DNA from: Flavobacterium sp. 270
GTDB lineage: Bacteria > Bacteroidota > Bacteroidia > Flavobacteriales > Flavobacteriaceae
Assembly (NCBI RefSeq): GCF_004368785.1
Contig: NZ_SODM01000003.1
Coordinates: 434,001-498,000 of the forward strand
Reading direction: 5' to 3'
Length of the DNA: 64,000 bases
The translations under genes and the position numbers were made by a program. The notes under the pieces were generated by a model that did not search any database, was not told the DNA's origin, and saw only the letters and a program-made list of their open reading frames with translations. Of this stretch, positions 18,868-27,190 are shown in pieces. The stretch's first letter is position 1. The number at the start of each line of letters is the position of its first letter.

Positions 18868-19353
18868 TTATTTTGTCGATAATTTCTTTTCGTTTTCGGT
18901 CTGTGGTTTATCTTTTCCGTTTGGTTCGCCTTTTCCGGTTTCAATAAGTTTTTTCAAACTATTTTGAATATAATTTGTCCAGGCATCTTGGCAGATTTCA
19001 AAACATTCGTAATCTGGAACTAAGCCAAAATGAGTGAATTTAAGTTCGGTTTTTCCGTCTTTTGCAGTGATTTCAAAAGTAGGTTTTGTACTTGTCCATT
19101 CTTTTTCGTCTTCTGTAAATTTAAAATAATTGTCTTCTACCAACCAGACGATTTTTTGATTCGGAATAACTTCTATCAATTTAATTTTAGAACGATGCAC
19201 ATCTTCATAATGATAATCAAATTCATCATTAAGTTTGGCTGTATTGCCTTCTATTTCTTCAGACCACCAGCCTCTGACATTGGTAACGGCGTTAAAAACT
19301 TCTTCTGGAGAATGATCTGTTATAAACGTTGTGGTAAAATCTTTTGCACTCAT
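18868..19353 (-). CDS. SRPBCC/AHSA1-domain protein
   Basis: About 161 residues from the ATG at 19353 (MSAKDFTTTFITDHSPEEVFNAV). The frame extends ten codons further, but the family begins here. The AHSA1 core is visible: VRGWWSEEIEGNTAKLNDEFDY, PNQKIVWLVEDNYF and ELKFTHFGLVPDYECFEIC. The C-terminus is a hydrophilic tail (GKGEPNGKDKPQTENEKK). The ligand is unknown. Confidence 0.83.
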   Translation of the reverse strand: MSAKDFTTTFITDHSPEEVFNAVTNVRGWWSEEIEGNTAKLNDEFDYHYEDVHRSKIKLIEVIPNQKIVWLVEDNYFKFTEDEKEWTSTKPTFEITAKDGKTELKFTHFGLVPDYECFEICQDAWTNYIQNSLKKLIETGKGEPNGKDKPQTENEKKLSTK

Positions 19354-19500
19354 TTTATCTGATTTTAGAAAGTTATATAACAAATTTACAATCTAAATAT
19401 CAATATGTTAGGGTTGATAGTGGACAAATTTGCGGGTGAAATCGGACAAGAGTGATTTTAGAGTTTTGATTTTAGATTTTAGATTTTTTCGCAATCTGCG

Positions 19501-19722
19501 TCATTGCGAGGAACGAAGCAATCTCACTAACAATTACGTAAAGATGATCTAGTAAATAAGATTTCTTCGTTTTTGGGCAAACACAATACTTTAATTGCAT
19601 TTCGATATATTAAAAGTATATTTTTTTACTAATTGTCACATAATTTTTTGCATTCTTTGAAATGACAAAATTGAGGATACTTTGAGTTATTAATAGTGAG
19701 ATTGCTTCGTTCCTCGCAATGA
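19501..19722. mobile_element. MITE-like element, 222 bp with perfect 29-bp inverted ends
   Basis: Left end 19501-19529 (starting tcattgcgaggaacgaagca) and right end 19694-19722 are perfect reverse complements over 29 bp, around a 164-bp AT-rich non-coding centre. No transposase is present. No clear target-site duplication was seen at the outer edges. It fills the gene-free gap between an SRPBCC gene and the arginase-family gene. The end sequence shares TCATT and GGAACGA words with the palindromes at 33849-33960 and 57808-57902. Confidence 0.65.
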
Positions 19723-19733
19723 AGAAAAAAGAA

Positions 19734-20636
19734 TTAGAATAACTGCGATTTATTAAAAGTTGAAGTCAAATTCTCAACAAATACTTTCGTGAAAGTTCCC
19801 GTTTCATCCAAATCCGGATCAAGAATAGTAATCTCAAGCCCAACCAGTTTTTTACTTTTAAACAATTCCAAAGTAAGCTCATTAAATTCATCATAACTTA
19901 AGCCATCGGGCGTTCTGCTGTCAACGCAAGGCATTATTAAATCGTCTAAAACATCAACATCAATATGAAGAAAAAATCCGTCTAGATTTTTATTTTCAAT
20001 TTCCGAAAGAAAGGAATTTACGCATTCGCTGATTCCTTTTTTTCTTAATAATTCCAAGCTAATATAAGTCGCAGTAGATTGACGGATTTCATTTTCATAT
20101 TCGTCATCATATTCCCGATTTCCCACACACCAAAGATTTTCTTCTTTTATGTAAGGACTTAAACCTAAAATGTCAGTTAGTTTTTTATGTCCATTTCCCG
20201 TAACAATTGATGCGGCCATTCCGCCGACACCGCCTGTTTCGGATAAAGAAACATCCATAAAATCGGTATGTCCGTCCAGATAAAATAATCCGTAATTGCC
20301 TTTTTGTTTTAAAGCAATCGCAGCGCCTAAAAGTATGCTGCAGTCGCCGCCAAGAATAAGCGGAAATTGATTTTTGGCAAATATTTCACTTAATAATTTT
20401 GCTTGTTGTTCTGCATAATCAATTAAGGAATTGGGGTTAAGAATACCTGTTTCAGGATCTTTGAGATTGTTGTATTGAGGAGCTTCAAGTCGTAAAACTT
20501 CTTCTGGATTTAAAGCTTTATGCAGATTGTGTTTTTGGAGCCAATTGGGCAGGTTTTTTACTCCGGGTTCTTTTCCCGGCTGAGGTTCTTTTAAACCAAG
20601 ATTCGACGGAAATTCGACAATTACAACTTTTCTCAT
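19734..20636 (-). CDS. Arginase/agmatinase-superfamily (ureohydrolase-like) protein
   Basis: A 300-residue ureohydrolase fold with three metal-site motifs in order: GGDCS (96-100), YLDGHTDFMD and HIDVDVLDD. A late Glu occurs in LVGLEITILDPDLDETG. In arginase and agmatinase the first motif is GGDHS, whose His binds Mn. Here it is Cys99, a substitution seen in some uncharacterised family members. The reaction is probably hydrolysis of a guanidino or amide bond, but the substrate cannot be assigned. It ends beside the MITE-like element. Confidence 0.87.
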   Translation of the reverse strand: MRKVVIVEFPSNLGLKEPQPGKEPGVKNLPNWLQKHNLHKALNPEEVLRLEAPQYNNLKDPETGILNPNSLIDYAEQQAKLLSEIFAKNQFPLILGGDCSILLGAAIALKQKGNYGLFYLDGHTDFMDVSLSETGGVGGMAASIVTGNGHKKLTDILGLSPYIKEENLWCVGNREYDDEYENEIRQSTATYISLELLRKKGISECVNSFLSEIENKNLDGFFLHIDVDVLDDLIMPCVDSRTPDGLSYDEFNELTLELFKSKKLVGLEITILDPDLDETGTFTKVFVENLTSTFNKSQLF

Positions 20637-20665
20637 AGTTTTAATTTTTCTTGAAAATAAACAAT

Positions 20666-21097
20666 TTACACTGTTTCTTTTAATTCAAATAAAATATAAC
20701 CGCCGTGTCCGGAAAGTCCTCTTTCTTTCTGAGTAAATCCTTTTTTGATATAAAAGTTTACCGCTTTAGTATTATTTTCTAAGCATTTTAATGTAATCGG
20801 AAAACCAATTTTAGCAATTATTGCATGCAGCAATTTTGTGCCGACGCCCTGACCATGATATTTTTTATCAATATACAGATGATGAATAAAATTATTCCTT
20901 TCCCAAACCGAAATAAAACCAATCAGGATACCGTTTTCTATTGCAATAAGAATATATTCTCCTTCGGTTTCTCTTTCAAAATCTTTTAACCGAAACTCAG
21001 ATTGATTTACCCAAACAAAAGTAGATTGTCTTTCTTGCAGAAACAATTTTCTTAAATCAGGTAAATGACTTTTGTTATGTTCTGTAATTTCTACCAT
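20666..21097 (-). CDS. GNAT-family N-acetyltransferase
   Basis: 143 residues with the acetyl-CoA loop IDKKYHGQGVGTKLLHAI (QGVGT core) and the C-terminal NNTKAVNFYIKKGFTQKERG. The acceptor is unknown. It lies 29 bp upstream of the arginase-like gene on the same strand and could be co-transcribed. Confidence 0.88.
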   Translation of the reverse strand: MVEITEHNKSHLPDLRKLFLQERQSTFVWVNQSEFRLKDFERETEGEYILIAIENGILIGFISVWERNNFIHHLYIDKKYHGQGVGTKLLHAIIAKIGFPITLKCLENNTKAVNFYIKKGFTQKERGLSGHGGYILFELKETV

Positions 21098-21124
21098 TTG
21101 TTTTTTGAAAGTTAGAATTCAATT

Positions 21125-21652
21125 TTAATTCAATTCTTTAACATCATCTATTAAAAAGGATTTTCCAGATTCGATAACTTTTATATCTCTTGTGTAAGTG
21201 CCTTTATAAGTCAAATCTTTTATAATAACATGAAAAACATACACATTATTTTTAGAAGATAATAATTCACATTTTGCAACAATTACCTTTCCCGAATCCT
21301 GAGCAGAAATTAAAAAGCCATCGTAACCAGCGTATTTTACATCGTATTTTTTCTTCCATTTTTTATTGAACTGTTGCATAGTCAAACTTCCGTCTGTCCC
21401 CATATCAATGTTCATGGCATCGATTTTATAATCATTGTATACCTTTGTAGTGATAGTACTCATTTCCGGAAATTCTTCGTTTTGTTTAAAGAAATTTTCG
21501 ATCGATTTTATCAGCCATTTTTTTGCCAATTCGCTTTTATCAAAAGTGATTTCTTTTGTGTTGTAATTGGTTTCAGATTTTTTCTCTTTTGGTGCTGCTG
21601 AAGAGAAAAAGAAAATAAAATTAAGGGCAAGTAGAATTTTTATTGTTTTCAT
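21125..21652 (-). CDS. Secreted protein of unknown function
   Basis: 175 residues with a signal peptide (MKTIKILLALNFIFFFSSAAPKEKK). The mature part is rich in Lys and contains MNIDMGTDGSLTMQQFNKKWKKKYDVKYAGYDGFL, but I recognise no domain. It is 9 bp downstream of a small lipoprotein gene, so the two probably form an exported pair. Confidence 0.7.
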   Translation of the reverse strand: MKTIKILLALNFIFFFSSAAPKEKKSETNYNTKEITFDKSELAKKWLIKSIENFFKQNEEFPEMSTITTKVYNDYKIDAMNIDMGTDGSLTMQQFNKKWKKKYDVKYAGYDGFLISAQDSGKVIVAKCELLSSKNNVYVFHVIIKDLTYKGTYTRDIKVIESGKSFLIDDVKELN

Positions 21653-21661
21653 TTATGGTTT

Positions 21662-22060
21662 TTATTTTATGCGGACATATTCAGATTGATAGCAATCGTT
21701 GCATTCTTCACTCAAATACAATTTGTTGTCTTTAATCTCAAAAGACTGTTTTGGCATATCATTGTCCAGAATAATCATTTTTCTTTCTCCTCCAAAAATA
21801 GATTGCTGAGGTTGTATAGAAAAAGAATTTTTAGACAACAATTTTCCGTCTTGGTATTTTTTTATAACCGAGTCAGAAATCTCAATTGTCATGGTTTTCT
21901 TTTCAGATTCTGGTGTAATCGTTTTGCCTGTAAAACCTCCCGAAGAGCTTACCCAATTCCATTTTCCGTTTAATGAAGTTTGATTATTGACAGTCGGATG
22001 ATTTGTTTCACAGGAAAGTAATGCGAATAAAAATGTAAATAAAAGTGCGATTTTCTTCAT
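21662..22060 (-). CDS. Small lipoprotein of unknown function
   Basis: 132 residues. A lipoprotein signal ends in FALLSCETN. The mature region contains LNGKWNWVSSSGGFTGKTITP and ends near SEECNDCYQSEYVRIK, a pattern seen in small Bacteroidota lipocalin-like or META-like lipoproteins, though I cannot assign it firmly. A Cys pair (CNDC) sits near the C-terminus. Confidence 0.7.
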   Translation of the reverse strand: MKKIALLFTFLFALLSCETNHPTVNNQTSLNGKWNWVSSSGGFTGKTITPESEKKTMTIEISDSVIKKYQDGKLLSKNSFSIQPQQSIFGGERKMIILDNDMPKQSFEIKDNKLYLSEECNDCYQSEYVRIK

Positions 22061-22150
22061 GATTTTAATCTTAATTATTTAAAGGATTCGTTTACTAAAA
22101 AGACATCTTTTTAATGAAAAGGTTGCTTTAAAATTAGTAATAATTAAGAT

Positions 22151-23305
22151 TTATATTAGAACTTTTTTTCCGGTTTCTGCAGCTTTATAAATAGCATTAA
22201 TAATTTTAATGTCTTTTAGACCTTCTTCGCCTGTGATATGATTTGGCAGTTTTTTATTGTCTAGCAATACTTTACAAATTTCATCAAGTTGTGTCTGCTG
22301 TTGGTTTATTACCGGAAATTTTAATTCTTTCGCAGATGTTTTTCCTTCAAAAGGACCATAACTTAGTGCAGGGCTCAATTCAAAAAAACCTTCGTCTGCA
22401 GAGGCATAAAAACGATCGATATTAAAACCGCAGGAAGTATTGCAATTGGCAGTTGCTCCACTCGGAAACTCCATTTGCCAGGAAATGCTTTCCTCAGTTT
22501 CAGAAAATCTGTTCTTGTCGTTAATGTGCCCGAATTGAGCGGTAACAGCAGTTGGCTCTTCGCCCAAAACATAACGGCTCGCCTGAATACAATAAATTCC
22601 TAAATCCATTAAAGGACCTCCGCCGGATAATTTTTTATTCAGCCTCCATTCGTTACGGTCGTTTTTATCAACGATAGTTTTAGTATCAAGAGTATCATAC
22701 GTTTTGTAGCCAAGAGAAGCTTCTATAAATCGTACTTTTCCGAAAACTTTTTCCTGTCCTAATCTTTTAATCTCCAAATGTGTAGGTTCGTAATGTAAAC
22801 GGTAGCCAATGGCCAGTTGTACATTATTTGCATTGCAGGCATCGATCATTTCCTGACAGTCTTTTACAGAAATAGCCATTGGTTTTTCGGTAATGGCATG
22901 TTTTCCCGCTTTTGCAGAACGAATTACAAATTCTTTGTGTAAGCCATTTGGCATAACAACGTAAACCAAATCAATATTTGGGTTGTTTTTTATTTCGTCG
23001 AAGTTCTGATAATTGTAAATATTTTTTTCTGGAATATTATATTGTGCTTTCCATTTTTCAGCTTTTGCCGGAGTGCCGGTTACAATTCCTGCAAGATTGC
23101 AGTATTGAGAAGCTTTAATTCCTTCTGCGAGCATACCGGCATAATTTCCTAAACCGCAGAGCGCTATGTTTATTTTTTTTCCCGTATAAGGTTTTTGTGG
23201 ATTTTCTGATGCAGTCAAAAAGGAGGGAAGCGTTGTCATAACAACAGATGCACCTAATCCAACTCCAAATTTATTTACAAACGAACGTCTTGAAATTTTC
23301 TTCAT
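22151..23305 (-). CDS. Gfo/Idh/MocA-family oxidoreductase, exported
   Basis: 384 residues. The N-terminus MKKISRRSFVNKFGVGLGASV has a twin-arginine-like SRRSF motif, indicating folded export, as in glucose-fructose oxidoreductase. The Rossmann domain follows (INIALCGLGNYAGMLAEGIK), then the family motif HAITEKPMAISVKDCQEM with the catalytic EKP Lys, and LAIGYRLHYEP. These enzymes oxidise or reduce sugars and inositols using tightly bound NAD(P). Its location in the periplasm suggests a retained cofactor. The substrate is unknown. Confidence 0.9.
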   Translation of the reverse strand: MKKISRRSFVNKFGVGLGASVVMTTLPSFLTASENPQKPYTGKKINIALCGLGNYAGMLAEGIKASQYCNLAGIVTGTPAKAEKWKAQYNIPEKNIYNYQNFDEIKNNPNIDLVYVVMPNGLHKEFVIRSAKAGKHAITEKPMAISVKDCQEMIDACNANNVQLAIGYRLHYEPTHLEIKRLGQEKVFGKVRFIEASLGYKTYDTLDTKTIVDKNDRNEWRLNKKLSGGGPLMDLGIYCIQASRYVLGEEPTAVTAQFGHINDKNRFSETEESISWQMEFPSGATANCNTSCGFNIDRFYASADEGFFELSPALSYGPFEGKTSAKELKFPVINQQQTQLDEICKVLLDNKKLPNHITGEEGLKDIKIINAIYKAAETGKKVLI

Positions 23306-23397
23306 GAATTTACTTTTAAGTTATATATTAATGTATTAGTAGTTAATTTCTTAAAAAGTTACATACATGTTGCGTAAAGTTTGTGAAATATAGATTT

Positions 23398-23493
23398 ACC
23401 ACAAAAAGAAGAAAAAGGTTTTGCAAAGTTCTCAAAGTTCAATTAGTATAGCTTTGTGAACTTTGTGTTTTCTTTCTTTGAGATCTTTGTGGT
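23398..23493. repeat. Imperfect inverted repeat of CACAAAG words
   Basis: Outer arms accacaaa (23398) and tttgtggt (23486-23493) are complementary. Between them are interrupted complementary blocks (tctcaaagttcaa and gaactttgtg). It resembles the CTTTGTG/CTTTGCG palindromes at 63294-63378. No coding potential was seen. Confidence 0.55.
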
Positions 23494-23545
23494 AAAAAAA
23501 ACATTGCGTTCGGAGATGAATTAGTATAGCCTTAAATCACTTATT

Positions 23546-23926
23546 TTAAGGAGCAGCAATTTCCCATTTTCCCTGAGCTTTGGCAATATCTATAAGCTTT
23601 TGACCGTGTTCAGTCATTAATTTTTCTTCAATAAGGCGTTCGGCTCTTTCAATATTGGGTTTACTCCATTTGCTGGTTTTCGGATTGCGACGAGAAAATG
23701 TAAGATAATAACTTTCGGCATCGCGTTTTTTGCATAAACTGTCAATCCAGCCAAAGCAAAGTGCTTCTTCTGTGGCTTCGATTAAATTTACGCTTACAAT
23801 ACTGCTTTTTTTATGGTATAAAATGAGCCAAACTGATTTTTCTGTCTCGCAGTTTTCTATCAGCCAATTGCGCCAGTCTTGTCGGGTTGGCGCGTAAACT
23901 GCTAATTTTCCATCTTTAGTTTCCAT
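23546..23926 (-). CDS. YdeI/OmdA-like protein, apparently C-terminally short
   Basis: 126 residues that match the first two thirds of the YdeI (bacteriocin-protection, OmpD-associated) family: DWRNWLIENCETEKSVWLILYHKKS, EATEEALCFGWIDSLCKKRD and YYLTFSRRNPKTSKWSKPN. The frame stops at GKWEIAAP, where homologues typically continue for some 60 residues. I saw no continuation in another frame immediately downstream. It may be a natural short form or a truncated gene. Confidence 0.78.
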   Translation of the reverse strand: METKDGKLAVYAPTRQDWRNWLIENCETEKSVWLILYHKKSSIVSVNLIEATEEALCFGWIDSLCKKRDAESYYLTFSRRNPKTSKWSKPNIERAERLIEEKLMTEHGQKLIDIAKAQGKWEIAAP

Positions 23927-24056
23927 TTTATTGAAAGGTTTTAATTAGTTTCAGTAAAGGTAAAGTGGTATTGTGACAAGAGTATGTCAGTAGTAAAGAT
24001 ATTAATTTTAAGTAATTGATTTATAGTTAATTGTGTTGTTTTTGAGTAAAATAAAG

Positions 24057-24794
24057 TTAATGTCCGAGCTGCTTTCTTAAATCAATATTTAAACTATATT
24101 GTTCTTCAACCGGAATTACTTTTCTGGAAACTTTATTAATATCTGTTCCTTCAGCTGTCCACAAAAACGGATAGAAATTATAAACTTTATCGCCTTCTAA
24201 AACAGAAACTTCTTTTTTCCAGTCTTTCCAACGGCTTTCGGCATAAAACTTATCCAAATCATTATTAAAACAAAATTCTAAAAATTCAGAATAAGAAATG
24301 TCAAGAGCTTCATATTCTAAATTATCAGGAGAAAAATAATACACTTTGCCCACATCTTGTCCTAATCCACCGCCGTTTAAGAGATAAAAACCGCCAAGCG
24401 CATCATCTGCAATTAATAAGAAAGAGGGAGTTTCTCCAAATTCTTTAAAAGATTTCCCTTTGTTCCAATCTGGGAGCGTTCGGTTTAGTTTAGCACTTCC
24501 AGAACCCAAAATTCGGATCCAGCCGTTATCTACCAAAAGACCGCCCGTATTATAAACAATTGCACCCATTGGCGAACTTGTGGTAACTTGCGTTTTGTAT
24601 AAAGCATCTTTTGCTTTCTGAGGATCGGCAGGAAGAATTTCAACTTTATTTTTTGCAGCGCCAATCCATTCTTTTACTAATTTCCAGCCTGAATCTTTTT
24701 CGATTATTAATTCGTTTATCGTTTTCATTTTATTTTGAGAAAATGCAGTCAGCGTTAAAAAAGTAAATAGAAATAAATAAGTTTTAGTCATCAT
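24057..24794 (-). CDS. Secreted DUF2625-family protein
   Basis: From the ATG at 24794 (MMTKTYLFLFTFLTLTAFSQ, a signal peptide) it is 245 residues. The frame is open five codons further. The mature domain begins MKTINELIIEKDSGWKLVKEW and contains GAIVYNTGGLLVDNGWIRILGSG and GGFYLLNGGGLGQDVGKVYYF, characteristic of DUF2625. The function is unknown. A signal peptide before this domain is noteworthy, because the domain's own Met (NKMKTINE) could be the start of a cytoplasmic form. Confidence 0.82.
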   Translation of the reverse strand: MMTKTYLFLFTFLTLTAFSQNKMKTINELIIEKDSGWKLVKEWIGAAKNKVEILPADPQKAKDALYKTQVTTSSPMGAIVYNTGGLLVDNGWIRILGSGSAKLNRTLPDWNKGKSFKEFGETPSFLLIADDALGGFYLLNGGGLGQDVGKVYYFSPDNLEYEALDISYSEFLEFCFNNDLDKFYAESRWKDWKKEVSVLEGDKVYNFYPFLWTAEGTDINKVSRKVIPVEEQYSLNIDLRKQLGH

Positions 24795-24835
24795 TTTGAG
24801 TTGTAGCAATGGCTTTTAGGTTTGTATGTAATGTT

Positions 24836-25228
24836 TTATTTTAATCTTTCTAAAACTCCTTTTCGTTTCACAATGTTTTTATAATCCCACTGTATTTCTT
24901 TTCCTTTTTTAAGCCAGCGTTTTATGTCTTCTGTATTAATTTGATTTACGGCAGTGTAACGGGCTTCGGCGGCTTTAAAAGAACCTTCGTTTAAGAGTTT
25001 TTCTTCGTCAAAAGACTGGCCGCTCCAAAAAAGCAGCCGTATGTCTTTTTTTAATTTGCTATAACCCACAATCGGGTTTCCGTCTAGAAACCAAACCGGA
25101 TGTGCGTGCCAGATTTTACTTTCGGCTTCTTGTAAATTTTCAATTATAATATGATAAAGTGCTGTACATATTTCTTTATCCAAATCAGACTGTAAATTAT
25201 TGTACGCTTCAATTTCTTTGTTCATCAT
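24836..25228 (-). CDS. DUF1801-like protein
   Basis: 130 residues with ESKIWHAHPVWFLDGNPIVGYSKLKKDIRLLFWSGQSF, a DUF1801-type core with Trp-rich strands. The function is unknown. Third DUF1801-like protein in the window. It ends 42 bp before the DUF2625 start on the same strand. Confidence 0.8.
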   Translation of the reverse strand: MMNKEIEAYNNLQSDLDKEICTALYHIIIENLQEAESKIWHAHPVWFLDGNPIVGYSKLKKDIRLLFWSGQSFDEEKLLNEGSFKAAEARYTAVNQINTEDIKRWLKKGKEIQWDYKNIVKRKGVLERLK

Positions 25229-25289
25229 AATTTAGCATTAGGTTATAAAAAAATACGTTCTAAAATCATTTTATAATAATAATCACTTA

Positions 25290-25937
25290 CTATTCAGTTC
25301 GTGCTAAATCAGTAATTAACAACGGATTGTTTTCTTTTAATTTATCTACAATTTCTTCTATCGTTTTACGATTTTCTAAAATGTCGTTATATTCAGCAGA
25401 AGTAATTCCAACAATTTGTAAAAACGAAACTTCTCCATGTGGCGTTTGTTTCTTTTCAATTTCAGGATCTGCAACAAAAACAATTGCCGTAATATCGGTA
25501 TCAGATTCTAATTTTATTGGTCCGTTTGCCGGCATATAATGAAATTCTTCAAACCATTTTCCGGAGCTGAAGACATATTTTGCAATGTTTTGTAACAACG
25601 CAACTGCCCAAGTTGGATTTCCATTATCTTCTGCGAGAGGTTTTAATCTAAAAGTAAGTTCAAATCCCCATTTGCTAAATTCTCCTTCAATTTTTTGTTC
25701 GTCATAATACAATTCAGAAAAACCGTAAGTTATAAAATGAAAGTGCTCAGTTTGTTTCGTACTATCGTAAATGCTCACTCCATCAAGCGGACTTTCTCCA
25801 CCAAGCATATAACTAATTGCTGGTGCATAATGTTTGGGTTCTTGGTTGGGATATAGACGTTCAAATTCTTTATCTATTGATAACCAGCCGACAGCATCGT
25901 CTTCTGAGAATTCTTTTTTATATTCTTCTAATGTCAT
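25290..25937 (-). CDS. Suppressor-of-fused (SUFU)-domain protein
   Basis: 215 residues with SUFU-like elements: AISYMLGGESPLDGVSIYDS, EHFHFITYGFSELYYDEQ, WGFELTFRLKP and FADPEI-type strands later (VFVADPEIEKK). In bacteria such proteins are frequently immunity proteins of toxin systems, but no toxin gene is visible here, so that role is not supported by context. It is probably cytoplasmic. Confidence 0.8.
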   Translation of the reverse strand: MTLEEYKKEFSEDDAVGWLSIDKEFERLYPNQEPKHYAPAISYMLGGESPLDGVSIYDSTKQTEHFHFITYGFSELYYDEQKIEGEFSKWGFELTFRLKPLAEDNGNPTWAVALLQNIAKYVFSSGKWFEEFHYMPANGPIKLESDTDITAIVFVADPEIEKKQTPHGEVSFLQIVGITSAEYNDILENRKTIEEIVDKLKENNPLLITDLARTE

Positions 25938-26085
25938 TTTTTGCTTTTTTATGGATTAAAAACTGAAATACAATATATAGCTTTTGACTTTAAAAAGAGA
26001 CTTTAGTTTTTAACTAAATTGTGAAATTTACAACAACTACAATAATAGTTAAGCATAGATTGAAGTGTTGGGTGTGTTTGGATTT

Positions 26086-26093
26086 TACTTTTG
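26086..26093 (+). promoter_or_regulatory. Possible -7 box for the alpha/beta hydrolase
   Basis: TACTTTTG matches TAnnTTTG 18 bp before the hydrolase start. A TTG at 26060-26062 lies 23 bp upstream as a possible -33 element. Confidence 0.4.
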
Positions 26094-26111
26094 ATGAAAT
26101 TTTAAAGAAGA

Positions 26112-27137
26112 ATGAAAAACGATACAATATTATTGTTCCTTTTTTTCTTGGCATTCTATCAGACAAATGCACAGAAAACGGGAACCATTTTTAATACCAT
26201 TAAACCTGATAACATGGAAGTTTTAAAAACAAAAAGTCATATTAATAATTTAGAAATTGCTGTAAATTATATTCCAACAAAAAAACTTTCAAACGATTAT
26301 CCTGTGCTTTTTCTTCATGGATCATCATTTCCAACAGCACTTTCTTTTGGTTTTAAAATGAATAACGAATCCTGGATGACCAATTTATCCGAAAATGGAT
26401 ATGATGTTTTTGCGCTCGATTTTTTAGGTTATGGAAATTCGGATCGATATCCAGAAATGGAAAATAATTTTACCGATGGCAAAGTTGTCGGACGAGGAGA
26501 AGAAGTTGTTTTAGATGTCGATAAAGCAATTGAATTCATTAGGAAGAAAACCGGTAAAAATAAAGTGTATTTAATTGGTCATTCGTGGGGCGGATCTGTC
26601 GCGGCGCTGTATGCATCAAAATTTCCTGAGAAAATAGAAAAGCTTGTTTTGTTTGCCGCTATAACAATTAGAAACGAAGATACTAAAGAAGAAAATATTA
26701 AAGGTTCTTTTGCAGAAATGACAGCAAAACAAAGGATTGACGCTATGGAAAGTCTTACGCCAAAAGATAAATCCTGTGAATTAGAAAAAGAAGTATTTAC
26801 AAATTGGAGTGAAATTTGGGAAAACAGTGATCCATTATTTAAGAAACTAAAAACAGGAAACGTTCGTTTTCCTTCTGGTCCAAATCAGGATATTGAAGAT
26901 TTAATGCATAATAAACCGTATTATAATCCAGAAAAAATAAAAGCACAAACATTAATAATAAGAGGCAGTTGGGATCAATATCCAAACAATTCTGATGCTG
27001 AAAATTTATTGATTTCCCTCAAAAATGCAAAATCAAAAAAATATATAATTTTGGATTCGGGAACTCATGTCGCACATTTAGAAACAAGCAGAAATCAATT
27101 GTATCAAGAAGTGTTGCTTTTTTTAAAAAGGGATTAA
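26112..27137 (+). CDS. Secreted alpha/beta hydrolase
   Basis: 341 residues with a signal peptide (MKNDTILLFLFFLAFYQTNAQ). The hydrolase core includes VLFLHGSSFPTALSF (oxyanion HG), VFALDFLGYGNSDRYP, the nucleophile elbow IGHSWGGSVAALYA and a late GTHVAHLE with the presumed catalytic His. Probably an esterase or lipase-like enzyme in the periplasm. It is an isolated plus-strand gene among minus-strand neighbours, closed by a hairpin terminator at 27153-27180. Confidence 0.9.
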   Translation: MKNDTILLFLFFLAFYQTNAQKTGTIFNTIKPDNMEVLKTKSHINNLEIAVNYIPTKKLSNDYPVLFLHGSSFPTALSFGFKMNNESWMTNLSENGYDVFALDFLGYGNSDRYPEMENNFTDGKVVGRGEEVVLDVDKAIEFIRKKTGKNKVYLIGHSWGGSVAALYASKFPEKIEKLVLFAAITIRNEDTKEENIKGSFAEMTAKQRIDAMESLTPKDKSCELEKEVFTNWSEIWENSDPLFKKLKTGNVRFPSGPNQDIEDLMHNKPYYNPEKIKAQTLIIRGSWDQYPNNSDAENLLISLKNAKSKKYIILDSGTHVAHLETSRNQLYQEVLLFLKRD

Positions 27138-27152
27138 AATTTTAAAATAAAA

Positions 27153-27180
27153 AATCCGATTTGTGAAAACAAATCGGATT
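27153..27180. terminator. Rho-independent-type hairpin (AATCCGATTTG family), convergent
   Basis: aatccgattt ... aaatcggatt with an A/T-rich flank lies between the convergent hydrolase and DUF2314-ankyrin genes and can serve both. First of five similar hairpins up to 37.35 kb. Confidence 0.75.
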
Positions 27181-27190
27181 CGTATAATTT

